64,000 nt of DNA from Brevibacterium spongiae (GCF_026168515.1 NZ_CP093443.1:3286001-3350000); one strand, 5' to 3'; positions 17,668-25,869 are shown, counted from the stretch's first letter. The notes: a model not told the origin generated them from the sequence alone. Made by a program: numbers and translations.

Positions 17668-18173
17668 TAGCCCTCGCGGAGGTTGATTCCGTGTTCGATC
17701 CAGACCTTGAGCGCCGAGAGCATTCCGGTCCAGCCCATGCAGTTGCCGAAGGCGCCCTGTGCTCCACCCTCGGTGAGCTTCCAGGACTTCTCGGTGATCG
17801 TCACGAGCGTCCGCGCCCCGTCATCGACGGGAGTGAACTCGAAGGTCGTCGTCGTATTCGCCTCCACGGAGTCATCGGAGCCTTCCCAGCGGATGACGAT
17901 CTTCTCGTCTTGGACGTTTTCGACGACCTCGACCGGGAAGCGGCCGGGGAAATCGGCGAAGTCCCAGGTGACTTCCGCGCCTGCCTCCAGGCGCCCGCGG
18001 GCTCCGCCGGTGGTGAAATAGTGCGAGAGCTGCTCAGGGTCGGCGACCGCTTCGTAGGTTTCGTGCGGAGTCTTCGAGATATACCCGGTGACGGTGAAGG
18101 ACAGCTCCTCCAACGGCCGGGACTGGTCATTCTGCGCGGCTGGTGCGTTCTGGGTGCTCTGCTCATCTGTCAT
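17658..18173 (-). CDS. SRPBCC (AHSA1-like) domain protein
   Basis: The 171-residue product has a disordered 22-residue start and then an AHSA1/START-like hydrophobic cavity fold: FTVTGYISKTPHETYEAVADPEQLSHYF near 28-55, the GAEVTWDF turn, and the C-terminal helix with GWTGMLSALKVWIEHG. Members paired with ArsR regulators bind hydrophobic ligands of unknown identity. It is divergent from the ArsR gene at 18190. Only 16 bases separate the two start codons, and an inverted repeat spans both, so the ArsR protein probably controls both genes. There is no room for a ribosome site, which implies a leaderless transcript. Confidence 0.85.
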   Translation of the reverse strand: MTDEQSTQNAPAAQNDQSRPLEELSFTVTGYISKTPHETYEAVADPEQLSHYFTTGGARGRLEAGAEVTWDFADFPGRFPVEVVENVQDEKIVIRWEGSDDSVEANTTTTFEFTPVDDGARTLVTITEKSWKLTEGGAQGAFGNCMGWTGMLSALKVWIEHGINLREGYYK

Positions 18174-18192
18174 GTGATATTTTTACCACATG
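18171..18192. promoter_or_regulatory. Shared operator and bidirectional leaderless promoter
   Basis: CATGTGATA (18171-18179) and TACCACATG (18184-18192) form an inverted repeat with eight of nine bases paired around TTTT. The outer CAT and ATG are the start codons of the two divergent genes. TATTTT (18178-18183) lies exactly six bases before the ArsR ATG. On the other strand TAAAAA lies six bases before the SRPBCC ATG. A repressor bound here would cover both -10 elements and both starts. Confidence 0.7.
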
Positions 18193-18534
18193 TCGCAGGT
18201 GAAGGGAACGGGTTCCGAAGAATCCGATGACGCGGTGTTCAAGGCACTCGCCAACCCCACCCGTCGGCGCATCCTCGATCTGCTGCGGGCTCAGCCGCGC
18301 ACGACCGGAGACGTCTGCGAGGCGTTCTCCGAACTCGATCGCACGACGGTGCTCCAGCACATTCGGGTGCTCGAAGGTGCCGAGTTGGTCACCGGCCGCA
18401 AGATCGGACGCACCCGTCGTCTGGCCCTGGCGCCGCTGCCGATCAAGCGGATCCATGATCGCTGGATCGGCGAATACACCCGTGCCGCCGTCGGTCTGCT
18501 GGCCCAGCTGGACGAGGATTCGACGCAGCACTGA
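18190..18534 (+). CDS. ArsR-type winged-helix regulator
   Basis: The 114-residue product is a compact helix-turn-helix protein: FKALANPTRRRILDLLRAQP (20-39), then TTVLQHIRVLEGAELVTGRKIGRTRR as recognition helix and wing. There are no ArsR or SmtB metal-site cysteines (only one Cys, outside the usual CxCxxC), so it is not a metal sensor of the classic type. It belongs to the group paired with AHSA1 proteins. It is divergent from the SRPBCC gene with a shared dyad. The gene is followed by a large private tandem repeat. Confidence 0.87.
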   Translation: MSQVKGTGSEESDDAVFKALANPTRRRILDLLRAQPRTTGDVCEAFSELDRTTVLQHIRVLEGAELVTGRKIGRTRRLALAPLPIKRIHDRWIGEYTRAAVGLLAQLDEDSTQH

Positions 18535-18538
18535 GAGA

Positions 18539-18675
18539 CGCCGCAGGAGCCCGGCTCGTTCGCGCCGCAGGAACCCGACTTGTTCGCGCCGCAGGAACCC
18601 TGCCCTGCACAGCCGCGCCGCCGGAACCCTGCACAGCCGCGCCGCAGGAACCCTGCCCTGCACAGCCGCGCCGCA
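18539..18675. repeat. Tandem repeat, five to six units of 22-29 bp
   Basis: The unit core CGCGCCGCAGGAACCC recurs, with spacers alternating between about 24 and 29 bases, between the convergent ends of the ArsR gene (18534) and the MFS gene (18698). The region is strongly GC-rich and has no credible gene. Confidence 0.8.
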
Positions 18676-18697
18676 CCGTGCTGTCGCACCGATCTGC

Positions 18698-19942
18698 TCA
18701 GTCGCGACCGGAGTTGCGCATCTGCAGGGTCCGCGCGATCCACGACAGCGCCCCGGCAAGCAGCAGCACCAAGGCACAGAGCAGGAACGTCGAAGCCGAA
18801 CCGAGGTAGGTGAAGCCGAGCCCGCCGACGACACCGGCGATGGCCAGCCCGATGTCGAAGTTCATGTTCCACGCGACGCTGGCGCGACTCGGCGTGCTCA
18901 CCGAGGCGAAGGCCATGATGAGGCTCGCCGACTGCATGGTGCCCAGCCCCAGTCCGATGATGATCATCGCCACGAACAGTGTCCCGCCGTAGAAGATCAC
19001 GGCACACACGAGGCCGATCGCGGCCAGCCCAAGGCCGAGGACATTGAGCGCGAAGGGTGGGAAGCTGTCGGCGACGGCGCCTGCGACGAAGCGTCCGATG
19101 ACCGCTGAGACCTGCATGCCGGCGATGAACAGCGCCGGGGCGGCCACCTCCTCGCCGGGTCCGAAGCCGAGGATGATGCCGAAGACGATCATGCCGACGA
19201 GGAATGGGGAGAGCATGAGTACGAGGCTGAGCACCTCTCCGGCCCGACGCCCCGCCCACCGCAGGCTGCGCCGCTCATTGCGCCCCGATCGGATGGCGAG
19301 GTCATCGGCAGCTGTACCGGGATCGGGTGTGCCGGGATCGGGTGCGTCTTCCCGGCGCCGAGGCGACCGCCCGGTCATGAATTTCAGCACCGTCGGGATG
19401 GCGAGGAGGAGACAGGCGCAGACGATGATGCGGAAGGCTGTGATCGGAATGGTGCCCACCAGCCACAGTCCCAGCGGCGCACCGACTGCGGCGGCCAATG
19501 AGGTGATCCCACCGAAGAAGCCGAGCGCCTTGCCGATGCGGCCCGGGGCGGTCGTCGCCGGCACTGCCGCATTGGCGATGACGACGAAGAGCCCGAACCC
19601 GACGCCACCGCAGAGTCCTGCCAGGACGAGGGACAGCAGCGGCGGGGCGACGAGGAGAGCAATGAGCTGGCCGAGGAACTGCAGTGCGATGGCACCCAAC
19701 AGTGCGGCCTTGAACCCGCACACGCGTCCCAGCCAGGGGGCGAAGGGTTGGGCGACGATGACTCCGATCATCATGGTCGTGAGCACCGATCCGCCGGTGA
19801 CCGTCGAGAGCCCGCTGACCGCGGCGATCGAGACCATCGTCGAATAGCTGAAGAAGAACGCGGAGAACCCGAACATCGCCGTCCACACCAGCCCGAGCAG
19901 GGCCGGGGTGTAGGTGCGCTGATGCTGAGGTTCCGGGGTCAT
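18698..19942 (-). CDS. MFS transporter
   Basis: The 414-residue product has about twelve membrane segments. The MFS motif after segment two reads GRVCGFKAALLG, and the two halves are joined by a charged loop, about residues 195-238 (RRREDAPDPGTPDPGTAADD and an Arg-rich stretch) with a short DPGTPDPGT repeat. Substrate is unknown; the pattern fits cyanate/nitrate-like or unassigned MFS proteins. The ATG at 19942 has no ribosome site but has TAACCT exactly six bases upstream on its own strand, so a leaderless transcript is likely. It ends next to the 18539-18675 tandem repeat. Confidence 0.85.
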   Translation of the reverse strand: MTPEPQHQRTYTPALLGLVWTAMFGFSAFFFSYSTMVSIAAVSGLSTVTGGSVLTTMMIGVIVAQPFAPWLGRVCGFKAALLGAIALQFLGQLIALLVAPPLLSLVLAGLCGGVGFGLFVVIANAAVPATTAPGRIGKALGFFGGITSLAAAVGAPLGLWLVGTIPITAFRIIVCACLLLAIPTVLKFMTGRSPRRREDAPDPGTPDPGTAADDLAIRSGRNERRSLRWAGRRAGEVLSLVLMLSPFLVGMIVFGIILGFGPGEEVAAPALFIAGMQVSAVIGRFVAGAVADSFPPFALNVLGLGLAAIGLVCAVIFYGGTLFVAMIIIGLGLGTMQSASLIMAFASVSTPSRASVAWNMNFDIGLAIAGVVGGLGFTYLGSASTFLLCALVLLLAGALSWIARTLQMRNSGRD

Positions 19943-20052
19943 AGTCCGAGGTTACGACATCGGCACTGCACCTGCCGTGCCCGCCCTGATTCCCGCTCAT
20001 TCAGTGCAGCAGAGTTCACCTGCACGTCAGAATCATCGTCTACCATCGGTTC

Positions 20053-20604
20053 ATGAATTCATCGAAGCTCAATCGCGATGCTCCCAGCGGCACCATCGAC
20101 ACCGCATTCGTCCTCAAGTACGAACCGCTCTATGTAGTCACCGACCTCGAGTCCGAGCTCTTCGGCGAGATCGGCCCGAAGACGAAGACCCGCGAATCGT
20201 ACAAACGCAAGCATTTCCTCAAGGTCGCCGAGTGGAAAGCCATCGGTGTCCTGCCCGGTCTCGAAGAGATCGACTCCGACGACATCGAGTTCGTCACCGC
20301 CGTCGCCCTCGACGACGACACTCCCAACCACTTCCGACTGCCGCTGCTCCAGATGCTGCCCGGGGTGGGCACCCCGATGGCGAGCACACTGCTCGCAGTG
20401 GTCAATCCGAAGAAGTTCTCGATCATGGACTCCCGGGCCCTCGGCGTGCTGCATGACTTCAACCTCGTGCCCACGGACAATCCGACGCAGATGGACTACC
20501 GGACCTATCGCAAACTCATGAAGTCCCTGGCCAAAGGCGCCAATTGCGCACCGATCGATCTGTATCGGGCGCTCATCGCCTATTCGCGACAGGACCGGGA
20601 CTGA
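20053..20604 (+). CDS. HhH-GPD-like protein of unknown function
   Basis: The 183-residue product is not a known enzyme by name. Residues about 95-130 (LLQMLPGVGTPMASTLLAVV, then NPKKFSIMDSRAL) have the helix-hairpin-helix LPGVG and downstream VIDxRA-like Asp arrangement found in HhH-GPD DNA glycosylase folds and in their uncharacterised relatives. The catalytic Lys and the iron-sulfur loop are absent, so glycosylase activity is not supported. No membrane segment. TACCAT lies six bases before the ATG, which suggests a leaderless transcript. Its stop abuts the stop of the convergent transposase-like gene: TGA and TCA join as TGATCA with no gap. Confidence 0.6.
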   Translation: MNSSKLNRDAPSGTIDTAFVLKYEPLYVVTDLESELFGEIGPKTKTRESYKRKHFLKVAEWKAIGVLPGLEEIDSDDIEFVTAVALDDDTPNHFRLPLLQMLPGVGTPMASTLLAVVNPKKFSIMDSRALGVLHDFNLVPTDNPTQMDYRTYRKLMKSLAKGANCAPIDLYRALIAYSRQDRD

Positions 20605-21873
20605 TCAGGCAGCCAGCTCCTCGAGACGCTTCTGCCAGAACACGATCTCCTCGGTCAGCCGGGCAGGATCGAGCCCTTCCGCATAGTCGATGAGCTCCGC
20701 TTCCTGTCCCGGCGACATGACTCCCGCGGCGCGCAGCCGGTCGAACGGGGTGCGCGGATCGTCATAGGTGCGCCGGAACCCGCCGCGGCCGTCATCGTCC
20801 CACCCGCTCGGTTTGCGGGTGGGCGTGAAGTAGTTGAGGCGGTCGTCGACGGCCCTCCACAGTTCGTTGAGCGCATGCCTGGCGGCATCCGTGTCATAGC
20901 GACGGATGCTGCCGTATTCGTGGACGAGATGCTGGTGCCGTGAAGCCTCGGGCAGACGGTCCCGCTGGTGGTCCTTGAGGATCGGACTGAAGTGGATATC
21001 GAGGTTCCCCGCCCATCGCCCGACACCCTCGTGGACCGATTCCTCGGCATTGCTCAGTTCGATCGCGTTGACCCAGAAGGGAATCCCCTGAACCTCGTCG
21101 AGCGACCATTCGAGCAGTCCCACCATGTCCGTGGATTCGTTGCCGCCGAGGCTGTGGGTGAAGACCCATCCCGTGTGCAGACAGGTGGCGCTGACGGTGA
21201 ACGCACAGTTGCGCGGCCGAGTCGGCCCCGCGTGAGCGATGGTATCGACGAGGAAGAAGCCGGGCTCAGCTTGGTTGGATCCCGATGCGAATTCGAGGAA
21301 CTCCTCACTGGGATTGTTGAACCGCTTCGTCGAGATGCGACGTTCGTGGAATTCTCCCGCCCGCGTCGTGCTCAGGTACCGGTCGATCGAGGCCGGACTC
21401 ACCGAGAGCAGCTCGGAGCGCACCTCGCTGCTGTATCCGTCGCGGTCGGGCACGAGGGCGCCATGACGCTCAGCCGCCTCGAGCAGCCGCGGCATCGCCG
21501 CAGCCAGGTACTTGCCGCTCTGATGGCCCGACCATTCCCAGATCGTAACCAACAGGGCACGCGATTCTGGTGAGTACCTGCAGCGGCGCGCAGTCCGATC
21601 ACCTGGCGTCGGAGGTCCCGTTGGCGCCTCCTCCGCACCGGAGCCGATCGCGCCCGAATCGACGTGGGCTTCAGCGATCGCCAGCTGTGACAGTCTCCGT
21701 CGCGTATGGTCACGTGACCAGCCGGTGAGGATCATGATCTCGTCGAGGATCCACCCCTTGTCCTTCTTCCTCGCCGAGGAATAGAGATCAAGATAATCAC
21801 GGACATCGACGTCCGCTGAAATATTCATCGGTGCCGAATACGATTGCGTATTCTGCTGATTGTGCATAAACAT
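20605..21873 (-). CDS. Transposase-derived protein (integrase-core family), probably catalytically dead
   Basis: The 422-residue product follows the layout of an actinobacterial integrase-core transposase from end to end. An HTH spans 35-62 (KGWILDEIMILTGWSRDHTR). A helical region has YSPESRALLVTIWEWSGHQSGKYL near 100 and the SPASIDRYL segment near 159. A DDE core follows, then the conserved tail RTYDDPRTPFDRLRAAGV and a closing helix. The first catalytic Asp is kept (FFLVDTIAHAG, D210) and a Glu at 309 aligns with the third residue. The second Asp, normally in a DSDN context, is replaced (IELSN, Ser274). I see no terminal inverted repeats or target duplication. The start at 21873 or ATG at 21867 (AAGG six bases away) is uncertain. 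This looks like an exapted DNA-binding protein. Confidence 0.7.
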   Translation of the reverse strand: MFMHNQQNTQSYSAPMNISADVDVRDYLDLYSSARKKDKGWILDEIMILTGWSRDHTRRRLSQLAIAEAHVDSGAIGSGAEEAPTGPPTPGDRTARRCRYSPESRALLVTIWEWSGHQSGKYLAAAMPRLLEAAERHGALVPDRDGYSSEVRSELLSVSPASIDRYLSTTRAGEFHERRISTKRFNNPSEEFLEFASGSNQAEPGFFLVDTIAHAGPTRPRNCAFTVSATCLHTGWVFTHSLGGNESTDMVGLLEWSLDEVQGIPFWVNAIELSNAEESVHEGVGRWAGNLDIHFSPILKDHQRDRLPEASRHQHLVHEYGSIRRYDTDAARHALNELWRAVDDRLNYFTPTRKPSGWDDDGRGGFRRTYDDPRTPFDRLRAAGVMSPGQEAELIDYAEGLDPARLTEEIVFWQKRLEELAA

Positions 21874-21992
21874 CCTTGTTCATTGACGATTCCGGTCGGC
21901 CACCTCTTTGTTTCGAGCCGACCCGAAATGATCTGAACAATGCTAATGTGGCAATAGGCAGGAGGTCTTCCTAAACGACGGAAGACGCAGTT

Positions 21993-23015
21993 ATGTCACA
22001 GAGTGCAGCACGGCTGCTTGGGCTTTTGTCACTGTTGATGGTGCCCCGCATATGGTCTGGAAATGAACTGGCTGATCGTCTGGGCGTGAGTCCGCGCACC
22101 GTCCGGAGCGATATCGATGCTCTGCGCGAAATCGGCTATTCCATCGAGGGGACCCGCGGTTCCGACGGCGGGTATCGCCTCACCCCGAACGGCTCCACCA
22201 TTCCTCCTCTGCTCCTCAACACCGACGAAGCGGTGGCTGTCGCCGTCGGACTCCATTCGGGGCTGAGCTGCATCATCGGCGGGATGGAGGAGATTTCGGC
22301 TCGAGCGCTGGCGAAGCTCGAGAGCATTCTCCCGGACGCAGTCCGCACCAGGGTGCACAATCTCGCGCATTTCACCGTTCCCCTCGCCGAGAACCAGCCG
22401 GTGCCGATCGTCGAACCCGCACTCATCGTCACACTCATCGACCACTGTCACCGACACGAACGTCTGCGCTTCACTTATCGCAGCGAGGCCTCCGAAGCCA
22501 CAGGCCGCGTCGAGGACGTGCACCTCGAGGTCGAGCCCTATCGGCTCGTCAACAGGCTTCATCGTTGGTACCTGCTCGCGTATGCGCCCGAGGTCGAGGA
22601 GTGGCGGGTCTTTCACGCTGAGCACATCCTGCCGAAGTCACCGAGCGGACCGCGCTTCGACCCGCGGCCGCTTCCTGCCGAGGACATCGGCGACTATGTC
22701 GAACGGCGCGTGCCGGGGTCACGCTGGCGACACTCGGCGCAAGCCATCGTCAATGCCCCGGCCGCCGAGGCGGCGCAGTCGCTGGCACCGGCCGAAGCCA
22801 CGGTCGAAGCCCTCGCAGACAATCGCTGCCTGGTGACCGTCGGCGGGCAGAGTATCGCCACCATGGCCCTGTGTCTGGCACGCCTGGATGTCGATTTCAC
22901 CGTCGTCGACAATCACGAACTCAGCGAATTCCTGCGCCGACTCTCACACAGGCTGGAAAGAGCAGCGTCCGAGGAAGGAATCTCTGACAGCGCTGTTTCG
23001 GCACATTCCGAGTGA
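21993..23015 (+). CDS. HTH-WYL domain transcriptional regulator
   Basis: The 340-residue product starts with a DeoR/HTH_11 winged helix (residues 6-62, with ELADRLGVSPRTVRSDIDALREIGY) followed by the GxDGGYRL wing. The WYL region is at about 145-235: FTYRSEASEATGRVEDVHLEVEPYRLV, then RWYLLAYAPEVEEWRVF, which keeps the WYLLAY form of the Trp-Tyr-Leu motif. A C-terminal WCX-like extension follows. WYL domains bind ligands, often nucleic acid or nucleotides, and regulate DNA-damage and defence genes. The ATG at 21993 has GGAAG nine bases upstream. It is divergent from the transposase-like gene with a shared 119-base, AT-richer gap, so regulation of that gene is plausible. Confidence 0.85.
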   Translation: MSQSAARLLGLLSLLMVPRIWSGNELADRLGVSPRTVRSDIDALREIGYSIEGTRGSDGGYRLTPNGSTIPPLLLNTDEAVAVAVGLHSGLSCIIGGMEEISARALAKLESILPDAVRTRVHNLAHFTVPLAENQPVPIVEPALIVTLIDHCHRHERLRFTYRSEASEATGRVEDVHLEVEPYRLVNRLHRWYLLAYAPEVEEWRVFHAEHILPKSPSGPRFDPRPLPAEDIGDYVERRVPGSRWRHSAQAIVNAPAAEAAQSLAPAEATVEALADNRCLVTVGGQSIATMALCLARLDVDFTVVDNHELSEFLRRLSHRLERAASEEGISDSAVSAHSE

Positions 23016-23245
23016 AAGCCACAATATTCACGCGTCACCATTGTGTGATAATTCAGAATTTCACGGGCACGACACGTGAGTCTCGTTCATTCCTTGAATC
23101 CGTCTAATCGGCGAATGTAGCTTTCCTGGATATGTTTCACCCGCCGATTTCAGCGGCGGCGACCGATTGTTTTCGGCCCCCGCCATTCAAACCGGGCTTG
23201 TCTCCCGGACCACTCATCGCATCCCTCATCGAATGGAGATCATCG

Positions 23246-23725
23246 ATGACCGCACCCGCACGTGCTGACCGTGCCGCGGAGCTCACCGCTCGCATCCGCA
23301 GGACGAACTCGGTCTACGCCCGCGCCTACGGCCCGCTGTCCCTGCTGATCATCGCCGCATCGTTCTTCCCCTACTACTCCCCGGCCGCACAGAGTTCGAC
23401 CACCTACGGCAATCTCTGGCAGGAGGTTCTCCTCACGGGACGCGAGGTCGACGTCTTCGCCCTGTTCGTGCTGCTGTTCACCGTCGGCATGCTCGGTCTG
23501 GCCGCCTTCGCCAGGACGTCGGTGCCCGGCCTCATCGCTGTTCTCACCGGGGCGATCATCATCGGCTGCACGCTCCTGCAGTCACCGGGCTATGTCAGTC
23601 CGCCCGCGCTCACTGTCTTCGGCATCATCGACATCACGCTGGCTTTCCTCGTCGCGGCGATCGCCTTGGCCCATTCGATCCATCTCTTCGTCCTCGACCT
23701 CGGCTTCCAACGTCGGATGGTCTGA
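23246..23725 (+). CDS. Small four-helix membrane protein of unknown function
   Basis: The 159-residue product has a charged N-terminal 30 residues (RADRAAELTARIRRTNSVYAR) and four predicted membrane segments, with a short outside loop FPYYSPAAQSSTTYGNLWQE between the first two. I do not recognise a family. The frame is open upstream, but ATG at 23246 has GGAG nine bases before it and is the supported start. It lies 230 bases after the WYL gene and could share its transcript, but the gap is long. It is convergent with the NUDIX gene. Confidence 0.65.
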   Translation: MTAPARADRAAELTARIRRTNSVYARAYGPLSLLIIAASFFPYYSPAAQSSTTYGNLWQEVLLTGREVDVFALFVLLFTVGMLGLAAFARTSVPGLIAVLTGAIIIGCTLLQSPGYVSPPALTVFGIIDITLAFLVAAIALAHSIHLFVLDLGFQRRMV

Positions 23726-23745
23726 GAGCGCAGATCGTCTCTCCT

Positions 23746-24189
23746 TCAGCCGACCGCCCGGCCGGCGGCGTGCAGAGCCGGAATCACCTCGCTGCGCGTC
23801 AACGGCGCGAACTGGCGGGCGTTCGAATCCGCAGGAAGCGGGTCGATCGGGAACCAGCCGGCTTCGGCGATCTCGGCCAGATGCGCAATGTTCTCGACAT
23901 CGAGCGTCTCCGGCAGCCCGTCGTAGCAGAACACATCGCCGATGACCCGGTGGTCGGCCTCGTTCGCGGCAGCGGCGGTGAAGGTGCCCAGGGCCTGCAG
24001 GCGATCGGGGTGCAGTTCGAGCCCGAGCTCCTCGGCGATCTCTCTGATGATGGTGTCTTCGGCGGATTCCCCGTCCTCGGGTTTGCCGCCGGGAAGCATG
24101 AACGACGTGGTGCCCGACTTGCGGACCATGAGCAGCTCCTCCCGCTCCGGGTGGAGGAGGACGAGCGCGGAGACGCGGATATCGTTCAC
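23746..24189 (-). CDS. NUDIX hydrolase
   Basis: The 147-residue product carries a NUDIX box (GGKPEDGESAEDTIIREIAEELGLEL with the metal-binding EIAEEL, about residues 36-60). NUDIX enzymes hydrolyse nucleoside diphosphates linked to another moiety; the substrate here is not evident. The start is GTG at 24189, whose GTGA overlaps the TGA stop of the upstream tag gene, so the pair is translationally coupled. A much longer frame upstream is open only because it runs antiparallel to nothing and shadows tag; it should not be used as the start. Pairing with a DNA glycosylase is compatible with a sanitising role, by inference. Confidence 0.85.
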   Translation of the reverse strand: MNDIRVSALVLLHPEREELLMVRKSGTTSFMLPGGKPEDGESAEDTIIREIAEELGLELHPDRLQALGTFTAAAANEADHRVIGDVFCYDGLPETLDVENIAHLAEIAEAGWFPIDPLPADSNARQFAPLTRSEVIPALHAAGRAVG

Positions 24190-24806
24190 TGCGACCACAC
24201 CCCTGACGTGCCGCGACGGTGCGAGTCGAGAAGGTGGGTGTCGACCATTCCGATGGCTTCCATGAGCGCGTACATCGTCGTCGGTCCCACGAAGCGGAAT
24301 CCCTTCTTCTTCAGCGCCTTCGACAGTGCCACGGATTCCGGCGAGGTGGTCGGGATCTCGGCGAGGGTTCGAGGGCGTGGAGTCTGTGCGGGTGTGAACG
24401 ACCACAGGAACGCATCGAGGCCTCCGTCGTCACGCAGCTCGATGACGCGTGCGGCGTTGTTGATGCAGGCTTCGATCTTCCCGCGGTGGCGGATGATGCC
24501 GGCGTCGCCGAGCAGCGTGTCGATCTCTGTCTCGCCGAAGCCCGCCACGGTCTCGGGATCGAAACCGGCGAAGACCTCACGGAAGCGCTCCCGCTTCTTC
24601 AGGATCGTCAGCCATGAGAGCCCAGCTTGGAACCCTTCGAGGCTCATCCGCTCGAACAGTCCCGCCTCGTCGTGGATGGGCAGTCCCCATTCGGTGTCGT
24701 AGTAGCTCAAGAGCATCGGGTCGCCGTACGCCCACGGGGTGCGGGCCAGCCCGTCCTCACCGACGACGGCTCCCCCGTCGGCGGCTGACTGTGGTTCTTC
24801 GTCCAT
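24186..24806 (-). CDS. tag: DNA-3-methyladenine glycosylase I
   Basis: The 206-residue product matches Tag: WAYGDPMLLSYYDTEWGLPIHDEAGLFERMSLEGFQAGLSW contains the conserved YHDxEWG-type segment (here YYDTEWG) with the catalytic Glu region and FQAGLSW. The RHRGKIEACINNA helix and FRFVGPTTMYALMEAIGMVDTH follow. The C-terminal zinc-binding His residues of classic Tag are partly kept (DTHLLDSHRRG). It removes 3-methyladenine from DNA. ATG at 24806 has no ribosome site, but TACGGT lies exactly six bases upstream on this strand, which suggests a leaderless start. An in-frame extension would run through the 21-bp tandem repeat and is rejected. Confidence 0.9.
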   Translation of the reverse strand: MDEEPQSAADGGAVVGEDGLARTPWAYGDPMLLSYYDTEWGLPIHDEAGLFERMSLEGFQAGLSWLTILKKRERFREVFAGFDPETVAGFGETEIDTLLGDAGIIRHRGKIEACINNAARVIELRDDGGLDAFLWSFTPAQTPRPRTLAEIPTTSPESVALSKALKKKGFRFVGPTTMYALMEAIGMVDTHLLDSHRRGTSGVWSQ

Positions 24807-24840
24807 GAGGCAACCGTATCGCGTCGCACAGACACGACTC

Positions 24841-24930
24841 GTCGCAAGGTCATAGTGGTCAGTTGCGAGGTCGAACTGACCCGCCGCGAGGTCGTGCTGA
24901 CCTGCCGCGAGCTCGTGCTGGCCTGCCGGG
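24841..24930. repeat. 21-bp tandem repeat, about 4.3 copies
   Basis: Units start at 24841, 24862, 24883 and 24904, then fade. The unit reads close to GCCGCGAGGTCGTGCTGACC plus T. The array occupies most of the divergent gap between tag and the aspartate dehydrogenase gene, between their two leaderless-type promoters. Confidence 0.85.
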
Positions 24931-24969
24931 TCGGTCGCGCATGTCAGACCCCTCGGATAGGGTGCGGCC

Positions 24970-25869
24970 ATGACCTCTGTGCTGCTCATCGGATTCGGCG
25001 CCATCGGCCGCCACGTCGCCCAGCTTCTCGCTCCGGAGATCACGTCCGGTTCGGTGAGACTGACTGCCCTGGTCTCGGATACGGCCAAGCACTTCGGTCG
25101 TCCCGATCACGGCGCCGAGGTGGTCGACCTCCCCACGCTGAACGTGGGACTCCATGAACCGAGTCCGGCGGAGGAATCTTCGACCGGTTCACCGTCACCG
25201 AGGATGTTCGACGCCTTCGACATCATCGTCGAATGCGCCGGGGTTCCGGCCGCCGCCGAACTCGGTCCCGCTGTCATCGCCTCAGGCAAGCCGCTTGTGC
25301 TCACGAGCGTCGGCGCACTCGCCGACCCTGACGCTCGTGCGAACCTGCTCGCCGGACCCGGGCGCCTGCATGTGACGAACGGTGCCATCGGCGGACTCGA
25401 CGTCCTCGAGGCAGCGGCTCAGGCCGGTGGCCTCGACACCATCGAGATCACGACGTCGAAAGAGGCGACCGGGCTCATCAGACCGTGGATGTCCGAGACC
25501 GAGGCCGAACGACTGCGCGCCCTTGCCCCGGAAGATGGCCCCCTGACCGTGTTCACGGGCAATCCCGCCGAGGCGATCGAGAAGTTCCCCGCCAACGTCA
25601 ATATCGCCGTCGCCTTGGCCTGGGCCACCCGCGGCACTGACCCAGCCACGACCGACGCCGATCTTCTCGCCGCAGCCCTCGAGCGGGTGCAGGTCGAGCT
25701 CCAGGCCGTGGCCGGTCAGACTCAGTCCGCCCACCAGATCCGGGCGTCCGGCTCGGCCGGCGAGTTCGCCTTCGACATCCGCTCAACACCGAGCCCGGAG
25801 AACCCCGCCACCAGCGGACTCACTGCTTTATCGGTCACTCGCACTCTGCGTTATGCGATGGCGGGGTGA
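24970..25869 (+). CDS. Aspartate dehydrogenase family protein
   Basis: The 299-residue product has an N-terminal Rossmann motif (LIGFGAIGRHVAQLL, residues 6-20) and the aspartate dehydrogenase core: VECAGVPAAAELGPAVIASGKPLVLTSVGALAD near 80-115, the GAIGGLDVLEAA segment near 140, and FPANVNIAVALAWATRGTD near 205, the hallmark of the family. It should oxidise L-aspartate to iminoaspartate with NAD(P), or act on a related amino acid. Two Ser/Pro-rich insertions (about 62-78, 275-283) lengthen it. TAGGGT lies six bases before the ATG, with no ribosome site, so the transcript is probably leaderless. No NAD-biosynthesis genes are adjacent. Confidence 0.82.
   Translation: MTSVLLIGFGAIGRHVAQLLAPEITSGSVRLTALVSDTAKHFGRPDHGAEVVDLPTLNVGLHEPSPAEESSTGSPSPRMFDAFDIIVECAGVPAAAELGPAVIASGKPLVLTSVGALADPDARANLLAGPGRLHVTNGAIGGLDVLEAAAQAGGLDTIEITTSKEATGLIRPWMSETEAERLRALAPEDGPLTVFTGNPAEAIEKFPANVNIAVALAWATRGTDPATTDADLLAAALERVQVELQAVAGQTQSAHQIRASGSAGEFAFDIRSTPSPENPATSGLTALSVTRTLRYAMAG

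Noticed and set aside
23746-24405. A longer NUDIX protein starting at 24405
   Set aside because: The extension is an out-of-frame reading of tag. GTG at 24189 overlaps the tag stop and gives the normal length.
24807-25088. An N-terminal extension of Tag with a seven-residue repeat
   Set aside because: It is translation of the 21-bp intergenic repeat. Tag family length and the TACGGT promoter place the start at 24806.
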